Shown here: positions 8,202 to 20,329 of the stretch, one piece after another
Layout: each line of letters opens with the position of its first letter
How positions within the stretch are numbered: the first letter of the stretch is position 1
Assembly: GCF_009720675.1 (NCBI RefSeq)
Contig: NZ_WNJO01000002.1
Location: 62,001-126,000, forward strand
Origin: Secundilactobacillus folii
GTDB lineage: Bacteria; Bacillota; Bacilli; Lactobacillales; Lactobacillaceae
Direction: 5' to 3'
Length of the DNA: 64,000 nt
Position numbers and translations under genes: made by a program
Notes under the pieces: generated by a model
Seen by the model: only the letters and a program-made list of their open reading frames with translations
Database searches by the model: none
Told to the model about the DNA's origin: nothing

Positions 8202-9032
8202 TTACTTCCGCCGGCTTTGTTTAGCACGCCGAATTGCTTTTCTAACTTGTCGATCGTGCTCTTTTTGTTTACGATCTTTTTCCTCACGTTCGCGGCGAAT
8301 CTTCCAAGGATTTTGAATGACCAAGGTTTGACCCACTTGGAAAGCGTTGGTGATCACCCAGTAAAGGGAAAGCGCACTTGGCAAGTTTAGCGCGGTGATA
8401 AAGATAATCACGGGTGTGGTTACCGTCATCATAGTCGTCATGGTATTGGACTCCGGTTGACCTTTCATCATGAGCCATGAACTTAAAAAGGTAAAGACAG
8501 CAGCTAAGATCGGCAAGACCAAGTATGGATCTCGAGAACCAAGCTGCAACCATAAGAAGTGACCTGAACGTAAAACGTCAGTCCGCCAAATGGCCTGATA
8601 CAAAGCCCAGATAATTGGCAGTTGCACGATCATTGGCAAACAGCCAGCAACCGGATTAACGCCGGCTTCGCTATAGAGCTTTTGTTGCTCTTCACGAAGT
8701 TTAGCCATTGTTTCCTGGTCGCGCGACGAATACTTTTTCTGCAACGCTTTTAACTGTGGCTGAATCTCCTGGGTCTTTCGCATACTGCGAGTTTGGAAGA
8801 TCATCAGCGGTAAAATAATGATCCGCACGATGATGGTGAAGACAATGATCCCCATCCCGTAACCGCCAAACACGTGTGCCAACCAAATAATTGCCCGGGA
8901 GAAGTTTAATAGGATAACACCATCCCATAGTCCCGTGCTATGCTCAGTAATCGGCTGGTTACCACAGGCGGTCAGCAGGACAGCCAACCCAACGATCCCA
9001 AACATAGTTATAAATCGTTTTAATTTTTTCAC
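8202..9032 (-). CDS. yidC: membrane protein insertase YidC (lipoprotein form)
   Basis: 276 residues of the short Gram-positive YidC/SpoIIIJ type. A lipoprotein signal peptide ends in LLTAC with Cys23 as the lipidation site. The body has about five membrane segments: MGIIVFTIIVRIIILPLMIFQ carries the conserved groove Arg, the C1 loop contains KYSSRDQETMAKLREEQQKLY, and GCLPMIVQLPIIWALYQAI follows. The tail is very basic (RKAIRRAKQSRRK), as needed for ribosome docking. The GTG start at 9032 shares one base with the rnpA stop, so the two are translationally coupled. Confidence 0.97.
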   Translation of the reverse strand: MKKLKRFITMFGIVGLAVLLTACGNQPITEHSTGLWDGVILLNFSRAIIWLAHVFGGYGMGIIVFTIIVRIIILPLMIFQTRSMRKTQEIQPQLKALQKKYSSRDQETMAKLREEQQKLYSEAGVNPVAGCLPMIVQLPIIWALYQAIWRTDVLRSGHFLWLQLGSRDPYLVLPILAAVFTFLSSWLMMKGQPESNTMTTMMTVTTPVIIFITALNLPSALSLYWVITNAFQVGQTLVIQNPWKIRREREEKDRKQKEHDRQVRKAIRRAKQSRRK

Positions 9033-9391
9033 TAGTCTCCCTCGCTGTAGTCATTATCGAGCAATTTCGCAAGTTTCAAGACGTGGATCAAGTGCTTCTT
9101 AATCTCTGGCATCGGCATTTCAGAAGTGGTTGGTCGTGCAATGACCAAAAAATCCACATCCTGTTTCAAATTCGGCTTCAGCTCAGTGAGCGACTGCCGG
9201 ATTCGCCGTTTGACCCAGTTTCGGTGAACGGCATTACCGATCTTTTTGCCGACCGAGATTCCCACTCGAAAGTGCGGCTGGTCCTGACGTTCCAACTGGT
9301 AAACCACAAATTGACGGTTAGCCACCGAATGTCGCGCCTCAAAGACCTCTTGAAACTCCGCTTCTTTTTTTACGCGGTAAGATTTTCGCAT
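9032..9391 (-). CDS. rnpA: ribonuclease P protein component
   Basis: 119 residues, basic, with the RnpA signature [17 protein letters not shown] near 53-69 and the N-terminus [17 protein letters not shown]. It is the protein cofactor of the ribozyme that matures tRNA 5' ends. The ATG at 9391 follows TTTTGGAG. It lies between rpmH and yidC in the conserved order. A terminator-like hairpin separates it from rpmH. Confidence 0.97.
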   Translation of the reverse strand: MRKSYRVKKEAEFQEVFEARHSVANRQFVVYQLERQDQPHFRVGISVGKKIGNAVHRNWVKRRIRQSLTELKPNLKQDVDFLVIARPTTSEMPMPEIKKHLIHVLKLAKLLDNDYSEGD

Positions 9392-9423
9392 ATTGCATCT
9401 CCAAAACGTCTGTTGCCCATTTT

Positions 9424-9458
9424 AAAAAAATAAAAGACCACTGATTGGTCAGTGGTCT
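9424..9458 (-). terminator. terminator between rpmH and rnpA, overlapping the rpmH stop
   Basis: Minus strand AGACCACTGA pairs with TCAGTGGTCT (10 bp, 4-base loop) followed by a U-rich tract. The stem begins inside the rpmH stop codon. It would make L34 mRNA more abundant than rnpA mRNA. Confidence 0.75.
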
Positions 9459-9591
9459 ATGCAGACAAGACTTTTCTTCCTCGTTGACGTCGACGTGCTA
9501 AAACCTTACGGCCGTTGCTCGTGCTCATCCGCTTACGGAAACCGTGAACGCGTGAACGATGACGTTTCTTAGGTTGATATGTTCGCTTCAT
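9457..9591 (-). CDS. rpmH: 50S ribosomal protein L34
   Basis: A 44-residue protein [18 protein letters not shown]... with the L34 signature [21 protein letters not shown] split across the middle and the expected [12 protein letters not shown] end. ATG 9591 follows CAGGAGGTG. It is the first gene of the minus-strand rpmH-rnpA-yidC operon, divergent from dnaA across oriC. Confidence 0.97.
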   Translation of the reverse strand: MKRTYQPKKRHRSRVHGFRKRMSTSNGRKVLARRRQRGRKVLSA

Positions 9592-9668
9592 AAAACTTAC
9601 ACCTCCTGATCCTCAGGCATGAAGCCAATATTTACATCTATTTACATCTCTAAATGCATTTCTAAAAT

Positions 9669-9696
9669 ATAATATCATATCTGAAGCCAACATCAA
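9669..9696 (-). promoter_or_regulatory. promoter of the rpmH operon
   Basis: Minus strand TTGATG, 16 bp, TATTAT, with an extended TGA before the -10. It lies about 80 bp upstream of the rpmH start. Confidence 0.65.
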
Positions 9697-9759
9697 AGAC
9701 TAAATTGAGAATTTCCGCTTTTTTTTGCGAGAAATAAAATTTGTTTCATGAAATAGGCC

Positions 9760-10028
9760 TGTGGATAACCTGTGAATTTTAGATTTGATTTTTCTGCATT
9801 TCAACAGACTTATCCACTAGTCCACAGGCTGTTGTTTCCCAAAAATAGAACCCTGTTAATTCTGGGGACGAACTTGTGAAACACTTGCTGTATCAGTGTT
9901 TGTTTTGCACAAGAGGTTGTGGATAAAAATGTTTCACAGCCATTTTTTAAAAGTTATGAACAGCCTTGTGGAAAACTTTATACCAGCCTGTGAAACAATT
10001 ATCCACAAGTTAAAAAGGCTGTGGAAAA
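9760..10028. other. oriC: oriC, upstream DnaA-box region
   Basis: Exact DnaA boxes TGTGGATAA at 9760-9768 and 9918-9926 and TTATCCACA at 9999-10007; near matches TTATCCACT at 9810-9818 and TGTGGAAAA at 9967-9975 and 10020-10028. The last overlaps the -35 of the dnaA promoter. This is the upstream half of the bipartite origin. Confidence 0.92.
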
Positions 10029-10050
10029 CTTTTTTACAGCATGCTAAACT
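10022..10050 (+). promoter_or_regulatory. dnaA promoter
   Basis: TGGAAA, 17 bp, TAAACT, with TGC before the -10 (extended). The -35 lies inside a DnaA-box-like TGTGGAAAA, which fits autorepression by DnaA. Confidence 0.55.
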
Positions 10051-10084
10051 AAATTTATCACTTTAAAGATGGGGAGGAAGAAAA

Positions 10085-11416
10085 GTGCTTGATTTAGACA
10101 CACTTTGGGGTGAAATCAAAGACGGTTTCCAGCAGAAAATCGCCCCGACAGCATTTAAGACGTGGATCTCATCAGCAGAACCCGTTAAATTAACGAACAA
10201 TCGTCTGACAATCAAGCTACCATCGGAACTACATCGAGACTACTGGCAACGCAATTTAACCCAAACGTTAGTTGAGCTGGCTTATGAATACGCCCAAGCG
10301 GATATTCAGCCAGTTTTTGTTGTCGCAGACGAAGATGAGTCCAAGGTATCCACACTTAACCACTCCGCAGCAGCACCGACAGCGTTTAGTCAAAGTGCCA
10401 AGCTGAATCCTAAATATACCTTTGATACTTTCGTCATCGGTAAGGGTAATCAGATGGCACACGCTGCTGCGTTGGTCGTTTCAGAGGAACCTGGCGTCAT
10501 GTATAACCCACTATTCTTCTATGGTGGTGTTGGGTTAGGGAAAACCCACTTGATGCACGCGATCGGTAACAAGATGTTAGCAGACGACCCGACGACTAAG
10601 ATTAAATACGTCACGAGTGAAGCCTTCACAAACGACTTCATCACGGCCATTCAATCAAAGACGCAAGATCAGTTTCGAGAGGAATATCGTAACGTCGACC
10701 TACTATTAGTTGATGATATTCAGTTCTTTGCTGATAAGGAAGGAACCCAGGAGGAATTCTTCCATACCTTTAACGATCTCCACGACGATGGAAAGCAAAT
10801 TGTTTTGACTTCTGATCGGTTGCCAAATGAGATTCCGAAGTTGCAAGATCGTTTAGTTTCTCGCTTTGCTTGGGGCTTGTCGGTGGACATCACACCACCT
10901 GATCTGGAAACACGAATTGCCATTCTGCGGAACAAAGCAGAGGCAGACAATATTGCGATCCCTGATGAGACTTTGAGCTACATTGCTAGCCGAATCGATT
11001 CTAACGTGCGGGAGCTTGAAGGTGCGCTTGCGCGTGTGCACGCCTACTCAAAGATGGTTCACCAGCCGATTACGACCGAGTTGGTTGCGGGCGCGCTGAA
11101 GAGTTTGAAGCTTGATAAGCGTTCCAGCGAACTCACGATTCCGCTGATTCAGGAAAAAGTCGCCAAGTACTATCATGTATCACTGACCGACTTAAAGGGC
11201 AAAAAACGGATGAAAACAATCGTGATGCCGCGCCAGATCGCCATGTATCTATCCCGCGAAATGACGGATAGCTCACTACCAAAGATCGGCAATGAATTCG
11301 GCGGTAAAGATCACACAACCGTGATCCACGCTTATGATAAGATTGCTGATGCACTTAAAACCGACAGCGATCTAGCAGCCGAGATCAGTAATTTAAAGAC
11401 TGAGATCGAACGTTAA
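10085..11416 (+). CDS. dnaA: chromosomal replication initiator DnaA
   Basis: 443 residues. Domain I ([20 protein letters not shown]) at 1-80, a linker, the AAA+ domain with Walker [17 protein letters not shown], Walker [11 protein letters not shown] and sensor regions, and domain IV with [15 protein letters not shown], the DnaA signature that contacts the box. A GTG start at 10085 follows GGGGAGGAAG. It is flanked by DnaA boxes on both sides, as in Bacillus-type origins. Confidence 0.98.
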   Translation: MLDLDTLWGEIKDGFQQKIAPTAFKTWISSAEPVKLTNNRLTIKLPSELHRDYWQRNLTQTLVELAYEYAQADIQPVFVVADEDESKVSTLNHSAAAPTAFSQSAKLNPKYTFDTFVIGKGNQMAHAAALVVSEEPGVMYNPLFFYGGVGLGKTHLMHAIGNKMLADDPTTKIKYVTSEAFTNDFITAIQSKTQDQFREEYRNVDLLLVDDIQFFADKEGTQEEFFHTFNDLHDDGKQIVLTSDRLPNEIPKLQDRLVSRFAWGLSVDITPPDLETRIAILRNKAEADNIAIPDETLSYIASRIDSNVRELEGALARVHAYSKMVHQPITTELVAGALKSLKLDKRSSELTIPLIQEKVAKYYHVSLTDLKGKKRMKTIVMPRQIAMYLSREMTDSSLPKIGNEFGGKDHTTVIHAYDKIADALKTDSDLAAEISNLKTEIER

Positions 11417-11426
11417 TTCGTTGATG

Positions 11427-11472
11427 AAGGAGTTCTTGTTTGGGATCATAATTCAAGGCGGCTCCTTTTTTT
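11427..11472 (+). terminator. terminator after dnaA
   Basis: AAGGAG (11427-11432) pairs with CTCCTT (11462-11467) with an inner CTTG/CAAG stem, followed by a U run. Confidence 0.6.
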
Positions 11473-11518
11473 AAATGTGTTAATAGGCTATTATAAAGAA
11501 GACTTTAAAAGTAGCGGT

Positions 11519-11627
11519 GTGGACAACTTAAAAAGTTGTGCACAGGTTATCCACATGTGTATAACTTACAGCTGAACGGTGTTTCTCAAACTTATCCACA
11601 ATATCCACCGCCCTACTATTACTATTC
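11519..11627. other. oriC: oriC, downstream region with DnaA-trio unwinding element
   Basis: Exact DnaA boxes TTATCCACA at 11547-11555 and 11592-11600, plus TGTGGACAA at 11519-11527. After the last box a short GC-rich stretch leads into CTACTATTACTATTC at 11613-11627, which on the complement reads 3'-GAT GAT AAT GAT AAG-5', the DnaA-trio pattern. AT-rich DNA follows up to dnaN. This is the basal unwinding system. Confidence 0.85.
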
Positions 11628-11663
11628 TTTTTATTTATATTATGGATTATAAGGAGTGCAACC

Positions 11664-12803
11664 ATGAAATTTACGATCAATCGTGCCGCGTTCATTAAAG
11701 AACTTAATAATGTTCAACGAGCTATTTCGTCAAAGACCACTATTCCGATCCTAACTGGTTTAAAACTGGTTGCCGATGATAATGGTCTAACGTTAACGGG
11801 TTCGGATGCTGATATTTCTATTGAAACGTTAATCCACGCTGATAACCCAGATAATCAGCTAGCCATTCAAAGTACAGGTGCCATTGTGTTACCCGCACGT
11901 TTCTTCAGTGACATTGTGAAGAGACTGCCAGAAGACAACATGACATTAGATGTTACAGAAGGTTTTCAAACCGAAATCACGTCTGGTTCAGCCTCCTTTA
12001 CGATTAACGGCTTGGATGCCAATAATTATCCACGCTTGCCTGAAATCGATGCCACGGATGAGATCACTCTGGCCGGAGACGTTTTCAGTGAACTGATCAA
12101 CCAGACTGTCATTGCCGTTTCAAATCAAGAAAGCCGGCCGATTCTAACCGGGGTGCACTTTACCCTAGTTGATAATCAGCTGTTAGCTGTCGCTACTGAT
12201 AGTCATCGGTTGAGCCAACGGAAGATCAACCTACCTGAATCAGCTTCAACCACCTACGACGTGATCATCCCTGGTAAGAGTCTCACAGAGTTAGCCCGGA
12301 TGATCGGTGATGACAATCCTGATGTTGAGATGCGCCTCTCAGAAAACCAGGTCCTGTTTACCATTGGTGACACACTGTTCTACTCCCGTTTATTAGAGGG
12401 CAACTATCCAGACACATCACGGCTGATTCCAGAAGATGCTACCACCACGGTCGAATTTGATGCCAAAGCGCTTCTATCCGCCATTGAACGGGCTTCGCTG
12501 CTGTCTCATGAATCACGAAACAACGTGGTTAAACTGACGCTAGATCCTGCAAATAACCAAGCGACTATTTTCGGTAACTCGCCTGACGTTGGTAACGTTG
12601 AAGAGGCACTTACTCCCAGTGAGATGACGGGTGATGAACTCGAGATTTCCTTTAACCCTGATTACATGAAGGATGCGCTGCGTTCATTTGGAGCAGCTGT
12701 AATCACGATTTCCTTTACGTCACCATTGCGACCATTCACTCTGGTGCCAACTGAAGATAAGGAAAACTTTATCCAGCTGATCACACCGGTTCGGACGTTC
12801 TAG
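11664..12803 (+). CDS. dnaN: DNA polymerase III sliding clamp, beta subunit
   Basis: 379 residues with the three-fold clamp architecture: MKFTINRAAFIKELNNVQRAISSKTTIPILTGL at the start, LPARFFSDIVKRLP in domain 1, RPILTGVHF and ATDSHRLSQRK in domain 2, and the C-terminal LRPFTLVPTEDKENFIQLITPVRTF. It gives processivity to the replicative polymerase. AAGGAGTGC precedes the ATG. It lies directly downstream of the origin unwinding element. Confidence 0.98.
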   Translation: MKFTINRAAFIKELNNVQRAISSKTTIPILTGLKLVADDNGLTLTGSDADISIETLIHADNPDNQLAIQSTGAIVLPARFFSDIVKRLPEDNMTLDVTEGFQTEITSGSASFTINGLDANNYPRLPEIDATDEITLAGDVFSELINQTVIAVSNQESRPILTGVHFTLVDNQLLAVATDSHRLSQRKINLPESASTTYDVIIPGKSLTELARMIGDDNPDVEMRLSENQVLFTIGDTLFYSRLLEGNYPDTSRLIPEDATTTVEFDAKALLSAIERASLLSHESRNNVVKLTLDPANNQATIFGNSPDVGNVEEALTPSEMTGDELEISFNPDYMKDALRSFGAAVITISFTSPLRPFTLVPTEDKENFIQLITPVRTF

Positions 12804-12844
12804 TTTGATCTTTTCAAGATTCAAACTAAGTTTAAAGATTTCCA

Positions 12845-12885
12845 AAAAGCTCAAATGATCTGTCACGGTCATTTGAGCTTTTTTT
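12845..12885 (+). terminator. terminator after dnaN
   Basis: AAAAGCTCAAATGA (12845-12858) pairs perfectly with TCATTTGAGCTTTT (12869-12882), followed by more U. Confidence 0.9.
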
Positions 12886-12974
12886 GCTTTTTCAGGCTTC
12901 TAATTTTTAAAAAGAAGGGCTAAATCCACTAAAAAGCCATTATTGATTCAAAAAACGCAATTTTTAGGTTCTAA

Positions 12975-13080
12975 GCGTTTTTAGAGTATTTTGGGGTAAA
13001 GACCTTACAATTATCAAAAAACGCTCAAAACGCTCAAAATGAAACTGAAACTATACTTTTACCCCTAAAAAGCGTATAAT
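12975..13080 (+). promoter_or_regulatory. nested inverted repeats and -10 upstream of yaaA
   Basis: Outer arms GCGTTTTTAG (12975-12984) and CTAAAAAGCG (13065-13074) enclose inner arms GGGGTAAA (12993-13000) and TTTACCCC (13058-13065). The loop holds direct repeats of CTCAAAACG. TATAAT at 13075-13080 follows at once, so the repeats overlap the presumed promoter of yaaA-recF-gyrBA. The -35 is poor. Confidence 0.5.
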
Positions 13081-13109
13081 TATAAGAGAAAATGAAGGTG
13101 GGTGAAGCC

Positions 13110-13337
13110 GTGAAAAAGGAAGTTTTCATTGAACCACCCTTTATCACTTTGGGTCAGTTACTGAAAGAAGAGGCAGTTGTTGGTTCAGGTGGTCAGGCAA
13201 AGTGGTTTTTGAAAGAACATGCGGTTGATGTGAATGGTGAACCGGATGATCGGCGTGGACGAAAACTATATCCAGGAGATACGGTCGATGTCAAAGATGT
13301 CGGGCTGTTTTTTATTCGCTTAAATCAGGCTGAATAA
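13110..13337 (+). CDS. yaaA: S4 domain-containing protein YaaA
   Basis: 75 residues, an RNA-binding S4 domain ([46 protein letters not shown]) as in Bacillus YaaA (RlbA), which always lies between dnaN and recF. I chose the GTG at 13110 because [16 protein letters not shown] aligns with the family and AAGGTGG lies upstream; an ATG at 13092 would add six residues. Its stop is 4 bp before recF, so the two are co-translated. A role in ribosome maturation is only suggested. Confidence 0.92.
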   Translation: MKKEVFIEPPFITLGQLLKEEAVVGSGGQAKWFLKEHAVDVNGEPDDRRGRKLYPGDTVDVKDVGLFFIRLNQAE

Positions 13338-13341
13338 GCTT

Positions 13342-14460
13342 ATGAAATTAGAAGAATTAAGGTTGCATAACTTTCGTAATTATCAAGCCTTGGACGTTTC
13401 ATTTGGTCCTGGGGTCAACGTTTTACTTGGCGAAAACGCTCAGGGTAAGACCAATCTGCTGGAAGCCATTTATTTTTTGGCTCTTGCTCGAAGCCACCGG
13501 ACTAGCAATGATCGTGAGCTCATTAATTGGCAAGCCGAGACGGCTCAAGTTTTAGGTCGGGTACAAAAGCACAGTGGCATCACCCCTTTGGAACTCGATT
13601 TATCCAAGCATGGTAAAAAAGCGAAAGTGAATCATTTGGAACAGGCCAAATTATCTGGTTACGTTGGTCAGCTGAACGTCATTTTGTTTGCCCCTGAAGA
13701 TTTGAGCCTGGTTAAGGGCGCACCTCAAGGACGACGTCGGTTTATGGACATGGAATTTGGTCAAATGAGTCATAAGTACTTATATGATATAGCTCAGTAC
13801 CGAACAATCTTGAGACAGCGCAATCGCTACCTCAAAGAATTGGGCGCCAAAAAGCAATCTGACATGGTATTACTGGACGTATTGTCCGATCAGCTGGCAG
13901 CCTATGGTTCCGAGATCATTAACGCCCGCGTGACGTTGTTGAAACGCTTGGAAGTTTGGGCTGCCCAGATTCACCAGGAGATCTCCCAACAAAAAGAACG
14001 GTTAGCCTTTCACTATGCGACGACCGTTTCAGAGGCTGACCTAGTGGATACCCAGCACACCTATGATGCTCTAAAAAAGCTTTACCGGGAACGGCGCGAA
14101 AAAGAACTTTTTCAGCGGACGACCTTGATTGGCCCGCACCGTGACGATTTAAAGTTTCTGGTCAATGATAAGGACGTTTCCAGTTTCGGTTCGCAAGGAC
14201 AACAACGCACGACAGCGCTTAGCGTTAAGCTAGCTGAGATCGATTTGATGCATGAACAGACTGGGGAATATCCAGTGCTGCTGCTAGACGACGTTTTATC
14301 AGAATTGGATGATAATCGGCAAACCCACTTATTGACAGCAATTCAAGATAAGGTTCAAACGTTTCTGACCACCACCAGTTTGAGCGGTGTGGCACAGAGA
14401 CTGATACACCAACCAACGGTATTTAACATCCGTAATGGCGAGATTTCGACTGATGATTAG
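13342..14460 (+). CDS. recF: DNA replication and repair protein RecF
   Basis: 372 residues of the SMC-like RecF family: [10 protein letters not shown] at the start, Walker [21 protein letters not shown] at about 30-49, the [11 protein letters not shown] segment, and the C-terminal ABC signature and Walker B ([20 protein letters not shown], then [13 protein letters not shown]). It loads RecA at gaps. It starts 4 bp after yaaA and precedes gyrB by 33 bp, so it belongs to the yaaA-recF-gyrB-gyrA operon. Confidence 0.97.
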   Translation: MKLEELRLHNFRNYQALDVSFGPGVNVLLGENAQGKTNLLEAIYFLALARSHRTSNDRELINWQAETAQVLGRVQKHSGITPLELDLSKHGKKAKVNHLEQAKLSGYVGQLNVILFAPEDLSLVKGAPQGRRRFMDMEFGQMSHKYLYDIAQYRTILRQRNRYLKELGAKKQSDMVLLDVLSDQLAAYGSEIINARVTLLKRLEVWAAQIHQEISQQKERLAFHYATTVSEADLVDTQHTYDALKKLYRERREKELFQRTTLIGPHRDDLKFLVNDKDVSSFGSQGQQRTTALSVKLAEIDLMHEQTGEYPVLLLDDVLSELDDNRQTHLLTAIQDKVQTFLTTTSLSGVAQRLIHQPTVFNIRNGEISTDD

Positions 14461-14481
14461 TTGTTTCGGGATTTAGAGTGA

Positions 14482-16440
<1,959 letters not shown>

Positions 16441-16517
16441 TGACCGTTTAAGAAGGTTTAGAAGCTTAACTGATCGGGTGAAACCAATACCCGTGATGCA
16501 TTATGGGAGGTATTAAT

Positions 16518-19163
16518 TTGGCGAATGAAGAACTGCCAAGCCGCATCACTGATGTCGACCTAGCTAAAACCATGCGAACTTCATTTCTGGACTATGCCAT
16601 GAGTGTTATTGTTGCTCGGGCGCTACCAGATGTTCGTGATGGATTGAAACCCGTTCACCGACGGATTCTTTACGGGATGAGCGAACTGGGTGTCACACCG
16701 GAAAAACCATACAAAAAGTCCGCCAGAATCGTCGGTGACGTCATGGGTAAGTTTCACCCCCATGGTGACTCGGCAATCTACGAAGCCATGGTTCGAATGG
16801 CTCAAGATTTCAGCTATCGTTACATGTTAGTTGATGGTCATGGTAACTTTGGTTCAGTCGATGGTGATGGCGCAGCTGCTATGCGTTATACCGAAGCTCG
16901 TTTGAGTAAGGTTGCCATGGAAATGCTGCGTGATATTAACAAGGATACAATTGATTATCAGCCAAACTATGATGGTACTGAAAAGGAACCGGTTGTTTTA
17001 CCGGCTCGTTTTCCCAATCTGCTGGTCAACGGCGCTTCTGGAATTGCCGTTGGGATGGCGACAAATATTCCGCCGCATAATCTGGCCGAAGTAATTAGCG
17101 CAATTCATATTTTGATGAAAAATCCCGACGCGACAACTGCTGACCTGATGGAAGCTTTGCCGGGACCAGACTTTCCAACTGGAGGTGTGGTCATGGGCAA
17201 GTCCGGGATTCGGAAAGCCTACGAAACTGGTAAGGGTACGATCACTCTGCGCGCAAAGGTCGAGATCGAAGAGGATAAAAGCGGTAAACAGCGGATTATT
17301 GCCACCGAAATTCCTTACATGGTCAATAAGGCTCGTTTGATTGAACGAATTGCTGAATTGGCACGTGACAAACGAATTGAAGGCATTACGGATGTTAACG
17401 ATGAGTCTGACCGGGAAGGGATGCGGATCGTTGTTGATGTCCGTCGCGATGCCAGTGCTGAAGTGATTTTAAATAATCTTTACAAGATGACGCTCATGCA
17501 AACGTCATTTGGCTTTAATATGCTGGCAATCGTCAATGGCTCACCGAAAGTACTGAGTCTAAAGGAAATTTTGCAGTATTATCTGGCTCACCAATTGGAA
17601 GTCATTCGTCGCCGGACTGAATTTGACCTGAAAAAAGCAAAAGCCCGAGCCCATATTCTTGAAGGATTGCAGATTGCGCTGGATCATATTGATGAGATCA
17701 TCTCGATCATTCGTAATTCACAGACTGCTGAAGTTGCTAAGAATGAACTGATCAACCGGTATCCACTTTCTGAAAAGCAAGCTCAAGCAATTTTGGACAT
17801 GCGTCTGGTTCGGCTGACTGGGCTGGAACGTGACAAGGTTGAAAATGAGTATGCAGACCTGCAGAAGTCGATTACTGAATATCAGGGTATTTTGGCAAGC
17901 AAGGATAAGCAAAACCAAATCATTTATGAAGAGCTGCTAGAGATTCAAAATAAGTTTGGCGACCCTCGTCGAACTGAACTCATGGTTGGCGAAGTTCTGA
18001 GCCTTGAAGACGAAGACTTGATCGAAGAAGAAAACGTGATGATCTCGCTGACTCATAACGGCTACATTAAGCGGTTGCCAACGGCTGAATTTAAAGCCCA
18101 GAACCGTGGCGGCCGGGGCGTTCAAGGCATGGGTATTCATGATGATGACTTCATCGAACACCTAGTTTCTACTTCAACGCACGATGTTTTGCTATTCTTC
18201 ACTAACGCTGGTAAGGTCTACCGGATGAAGGGCTATGAGATTCCTGAGTATGGTCGTTCTGCTAAGGGTATTCCGGTGATCAACTTGCTTAACATTGAAG
18301 ATGGCGAACGGATTCAAGCCGTTATTAACGTGTCTGATGCTGCGGGGGATCAGAACAAATTCCTGTTCTTCACCACGCTGCATGGGACCGTTAAGCGAAC
18401 GTCTGTTAGTGACTTTTCAAACATTCGCAGTAACGGTTTAAAAGCACTGAGTTTGAAAGATGATGATGAACTGATCAACGTTTCTATCGTTGATAAAGAC
18501 CAAGCTATGATCATTGGGACCCACTCCGGGTATGCAGTTAGCTTTAAGGCCAGTGACGTTCGGTCAATGGGTCGTTCGGCTACTGGGGTTCGCGGTGTTC
18601 GGCTTCGGGATAACGATTACGTTGTCGGTTCTGCTATCCTGGAACCAAACGATAACGTCTTTGTCATCTCTGAACGTGGTTACGGTAAGCAGACACCTGC
18701 TAGTGAGTACGCAATAAAAGGCCGTGGTGGTAAAGGAATCAAGACCATCAACGTGACTGAAAAGAACGGTCCTTTAGCTGGCTTGACAACCGTCAACGGC
18801 GAGGAAGATATCATGCTGATTACCGACAAAGGCGTGATGATTCGCTTTGGCGTCGAGAACGTTTCACAAACTGGTCGAGCAACACTCGGTGTCCATTTGA
18901 TTCGTTTGGATGATGACTCAAAAGTCGCCACAATGGCCGTTGTTGAAAAGGAAGCATCAGATGATGATGATGATGCGGCTCAAAACGACGCAGATAGCAG
19001 TTTAAAGAGCTCTGATGATGACCAGAGTGATCATGCTGATGGTCATGATGGTGATACATCATTGAATCGTTTGATCGATCGGGCTACTGATGATGATTCT
19101 AACGACGATGAATCGACTGATGATTCCTCGGATCCTAATTCAAACGATGATTCAGATGACTAA
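16518..19163 (+). CDS. gyrA: DNA gyrase subunit A, with long acidic C-terminal tail
   Basis: 881 residues. The winged-helix/tower region has [20 protein letters not shown] (quinolone region with wild-type Ser and Glu) and the catalytic Tyr in [13 protein letters not shown]. The C-terminal pinwheel has the GyrA box [10 protein letters not shown], separating it from ParC. The last ~65 residues are almost entirely Asp, Ser, Asn and Glu, coded by GAT-rich DNA. I chose the TTG at 16518 because GGGAGG lies between it and an ATG five codons upstream. The acidic tail may tune supercoiling activity. Confidence 0.97.
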   Translation: MANEELPSRITDVDLAKTMRTSFLDYAMSVIVARALPDVRDGLKPVHRRILYGMSELGVTPEKPYKKSARIVGDVMGKFHPHGDSAIYEAMVRMAQDFSYRYMLVDGHGNFGSVDGDGAAAMRYTEARLSKVAMEMLRDINKDTIDYQPNYDGTEKEPVVLPARFPNLLVNGASGIAVGMATNIPPHNLAEVISAIHILMKNPDATTADLMEALPGPDFPTGGVVMGKSGIRKAYETGKGTITLRAKVEIEEDKSGKQRIIATEIPYMVNKARLIERIAELARDKRIEGITDVNDESDREGMRIVVDVRRDASAEVILNNLYKMTLMQTSFGFNMLAIVNGSPKVLSLKEILQYYLAHQLEVIRRRTEFDLKKAKARAHILEGLQIALDHIDEIISIIRNSQTAEVAKNELINRYPLSEKQAQAILDMRLVRLTGLERDKVENEYADLQKSITEYQGILASKDKQNQIIYEELLEIQNKFGDPRRTELMVGEVLSLEDEDLIEEENVMISLTHNGYIKRLPTAEFKAQNRGGRGVQGMGIHDDDFIEHLVSTSTHDVLLFFTNAGKVYRMKGYEIPEYGRSAKGIPVINLLNIEDGERIQAVINVSDAAGDQNKFLFFTTLHGTVKRTSVSDFSNIRSNGLKALSLKDDDELINVSIVDKDQAMIIGTHSGYAVSFKASDVRSMGRSATGVRGVRLRDNDYVVGSAILEPNDNVFVISERGYGKQTPASEYAIKGRGGKGIKTINVTEKNGPLAGLTTVNGEEDIMLITDKGVMIRFGVENVSQTGRATLGVHLIRLDDDSKVATMAVVEKEASDDDDDAAQNDADSSLKSSDDDQSDHADGHDGDTSLNRLIDRATDDDSNDDESTDDSSDPNSNDDSDD

Positions 19164-19182
19164 TAATCAAGACTAATTTTTT

Positions 19183-19213
19183 AAAAGGACGGCAAATTTT
19201 GTCGTCCTTTTTT
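19183..19213 (+). terminator. terminator after gyrA
   Basis: AAAAGGACG (19183-19191) pairs with CGTCCTTTT (19203-19211) and a U run follows. Confidence 0.88.
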
Positions 19214-19337
19214 GCGTAGTTAGGAGTATAACCACATCTCTTGTCAGGTTTAGTTGTCTATTTGTTACTATGGGTCCCAGCAGCCAAGTGTGAGGTGAAA
19301 TAACTGGTTTGCTGTGAGGAAAGACTGTAAAATACCA

Positions 19338-19366
19338 TTGCACTTTAGTCTGAACTTTGGTAGAAT
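19338..19366 (+). promoter_or_regulatory. promoter of rpsF-ssb-rpsR
   Basis: TTGCAC, 17 bp, TAGAAT. The predicted start near 19374 leaves an 85-nt leader before rpsF. Confidence 0.65.
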
Positions 19367-19373
19367 AATAATC

Positions 19374-19440
19374 TGTGAGTAATCCATTCGGAAGACTCTC
19401 CTTGCTCTCTTAAAACTCAAAGAAGAGGGCCTGAAGTCCA
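19374..19440 (+). promoter_or_regulatory. rpsF leader, candidate S6:S18 autoregulatory element
   Basis: The leader can fold with CTCTT/AAGAG at the tip (loop AAAACTCAAAG) and further pairing of the GAAGACT and GAAGTCC regions. The S6:S18 complex is known to bind a leader hairpin in many bacterial rpsF operons. Position fits, but I could not place the CCG bulge of the published motif with certainty. Confidence 0.35.
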
Positions 19441-19458
19441 TAAGGAGGTGCAAATTTC

Positions 19459-19746
19459 ATGAAGTATGAAATTACCTACATCATTCGTCCAGATCTTGAC
19501 GACGCAGCTAAGAACGAGTTAGTTGAACGTTTTGACAAGATTTTGACCGACAATGGTGCAGATCTAATTGATTCAAAAGATTGGAAGAAGCTTCGTTTTG
19601 CATACGAAATTGGCGGTTACAGTGAAGGCGTTTATCACGTCGTTAACTTGAACGCTGACAACGATGCACCATTAAACGAATTCGATCGTCTTTCAAAGAT
19701 CAATGACGATATTCTTCGTCACATGATTGTAAAACGTGAAGACTAA
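19459..19746 (+). CDS. rpsF: 30S ribosomal protein S6
   Basis: 95 residues, [20 protein letters not shown] start with the S6 fold and conserved [20 protein letters not shown] near 40-60, ending [13 protein letters not shown]. It pairs with S18 on the 30S platform. ATAAGGAGG precedes the ATG. First gene of rpsF-ssb-rpsR. Confidence 0.98.
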   Translation: MKYEITYIIRPDLDDAAKNELVERFDKILTDNGADLIDSKDWKKLRFAYEIGGYSEGVYHVVNLNADNDAPLNEFDRLSKINDDILRHMIVKRED

Positions 19747-19780
19747 TTTTGACATTTAACTACTGAGAGGAGCGGGTCGT

Positions 19781-20305
19781 ATGATCAACCGGGCAGTACT
19801 TACCGGACGCTTGACAAGAGATGTTGATTTGCGGTATACCCCAAGCGGGGCGGCAGTTGGAAACTTTACGTTAGCTGTTGATCGGCAATTTACCAATCAA
19901 AACAACGAACGTGAAGCTGATTTTATCAACTGTGTTATTTGGCGGAAATCGGCTGAAAACTTTGCTAACTTCACTCACAAGGGATCGTTAGTAGGGTTGG
20001 ATGGTCGAATCCAAACCAGAAACTACGAAAATCAGCAGGGTCAACGGGTCTACGTTACTGAAGTTGTTGTTGAAAACTTTGCATTATTAGAACCGCGTTC
20101 AGCAAATAATAATGCTGGTGCTAACAACACTAACGGTAATCAGAATGCACCCACTAGCAATGCTCCTCAAAACACAAATCCGTTTGGTGATCCAAACACC
20201 AACGGGGCGGCTAACAATAATCAAAATAACGGACAGAATCAAGCGGATCCATTTGCTAATAATGGTGATTCGATTGACATCTCCGATGATGATTTGCCGT
20301 TCTAA
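19781..20305 (+). CDS. ssb: single-stranded DNA-binding protein
   Basis: 174 residues. The OB-fold occupies 1-105 ([57 protein letters not shown]), followed by a low-complexity Asn/Gly/Gln linker and the acidic tip DISDDDLPF that recruits repair partners. GAGAGGAGCG precedes the ATG. It lies between rpsF and rpsR, as usual. Confidence 0.98.
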   Translation: MINRAVLTGRLTRDVDLRYTPSGAAVGNFTLAVDRQFTNQNNEREADFINCVIWRKSAENFANFTHKGSLVGLDGRIQTRNYENQQGQRVYVTEVVVENFALLEPRSANNNAGANNTNGNQNAPTSNAPQNTNPFGDPNTNGAANNNQNNGQNQADPFANNGDSIDISDDDLPF

Positions 20306-20329
20306 ACGGACTGAATTGGAGGGAATACC

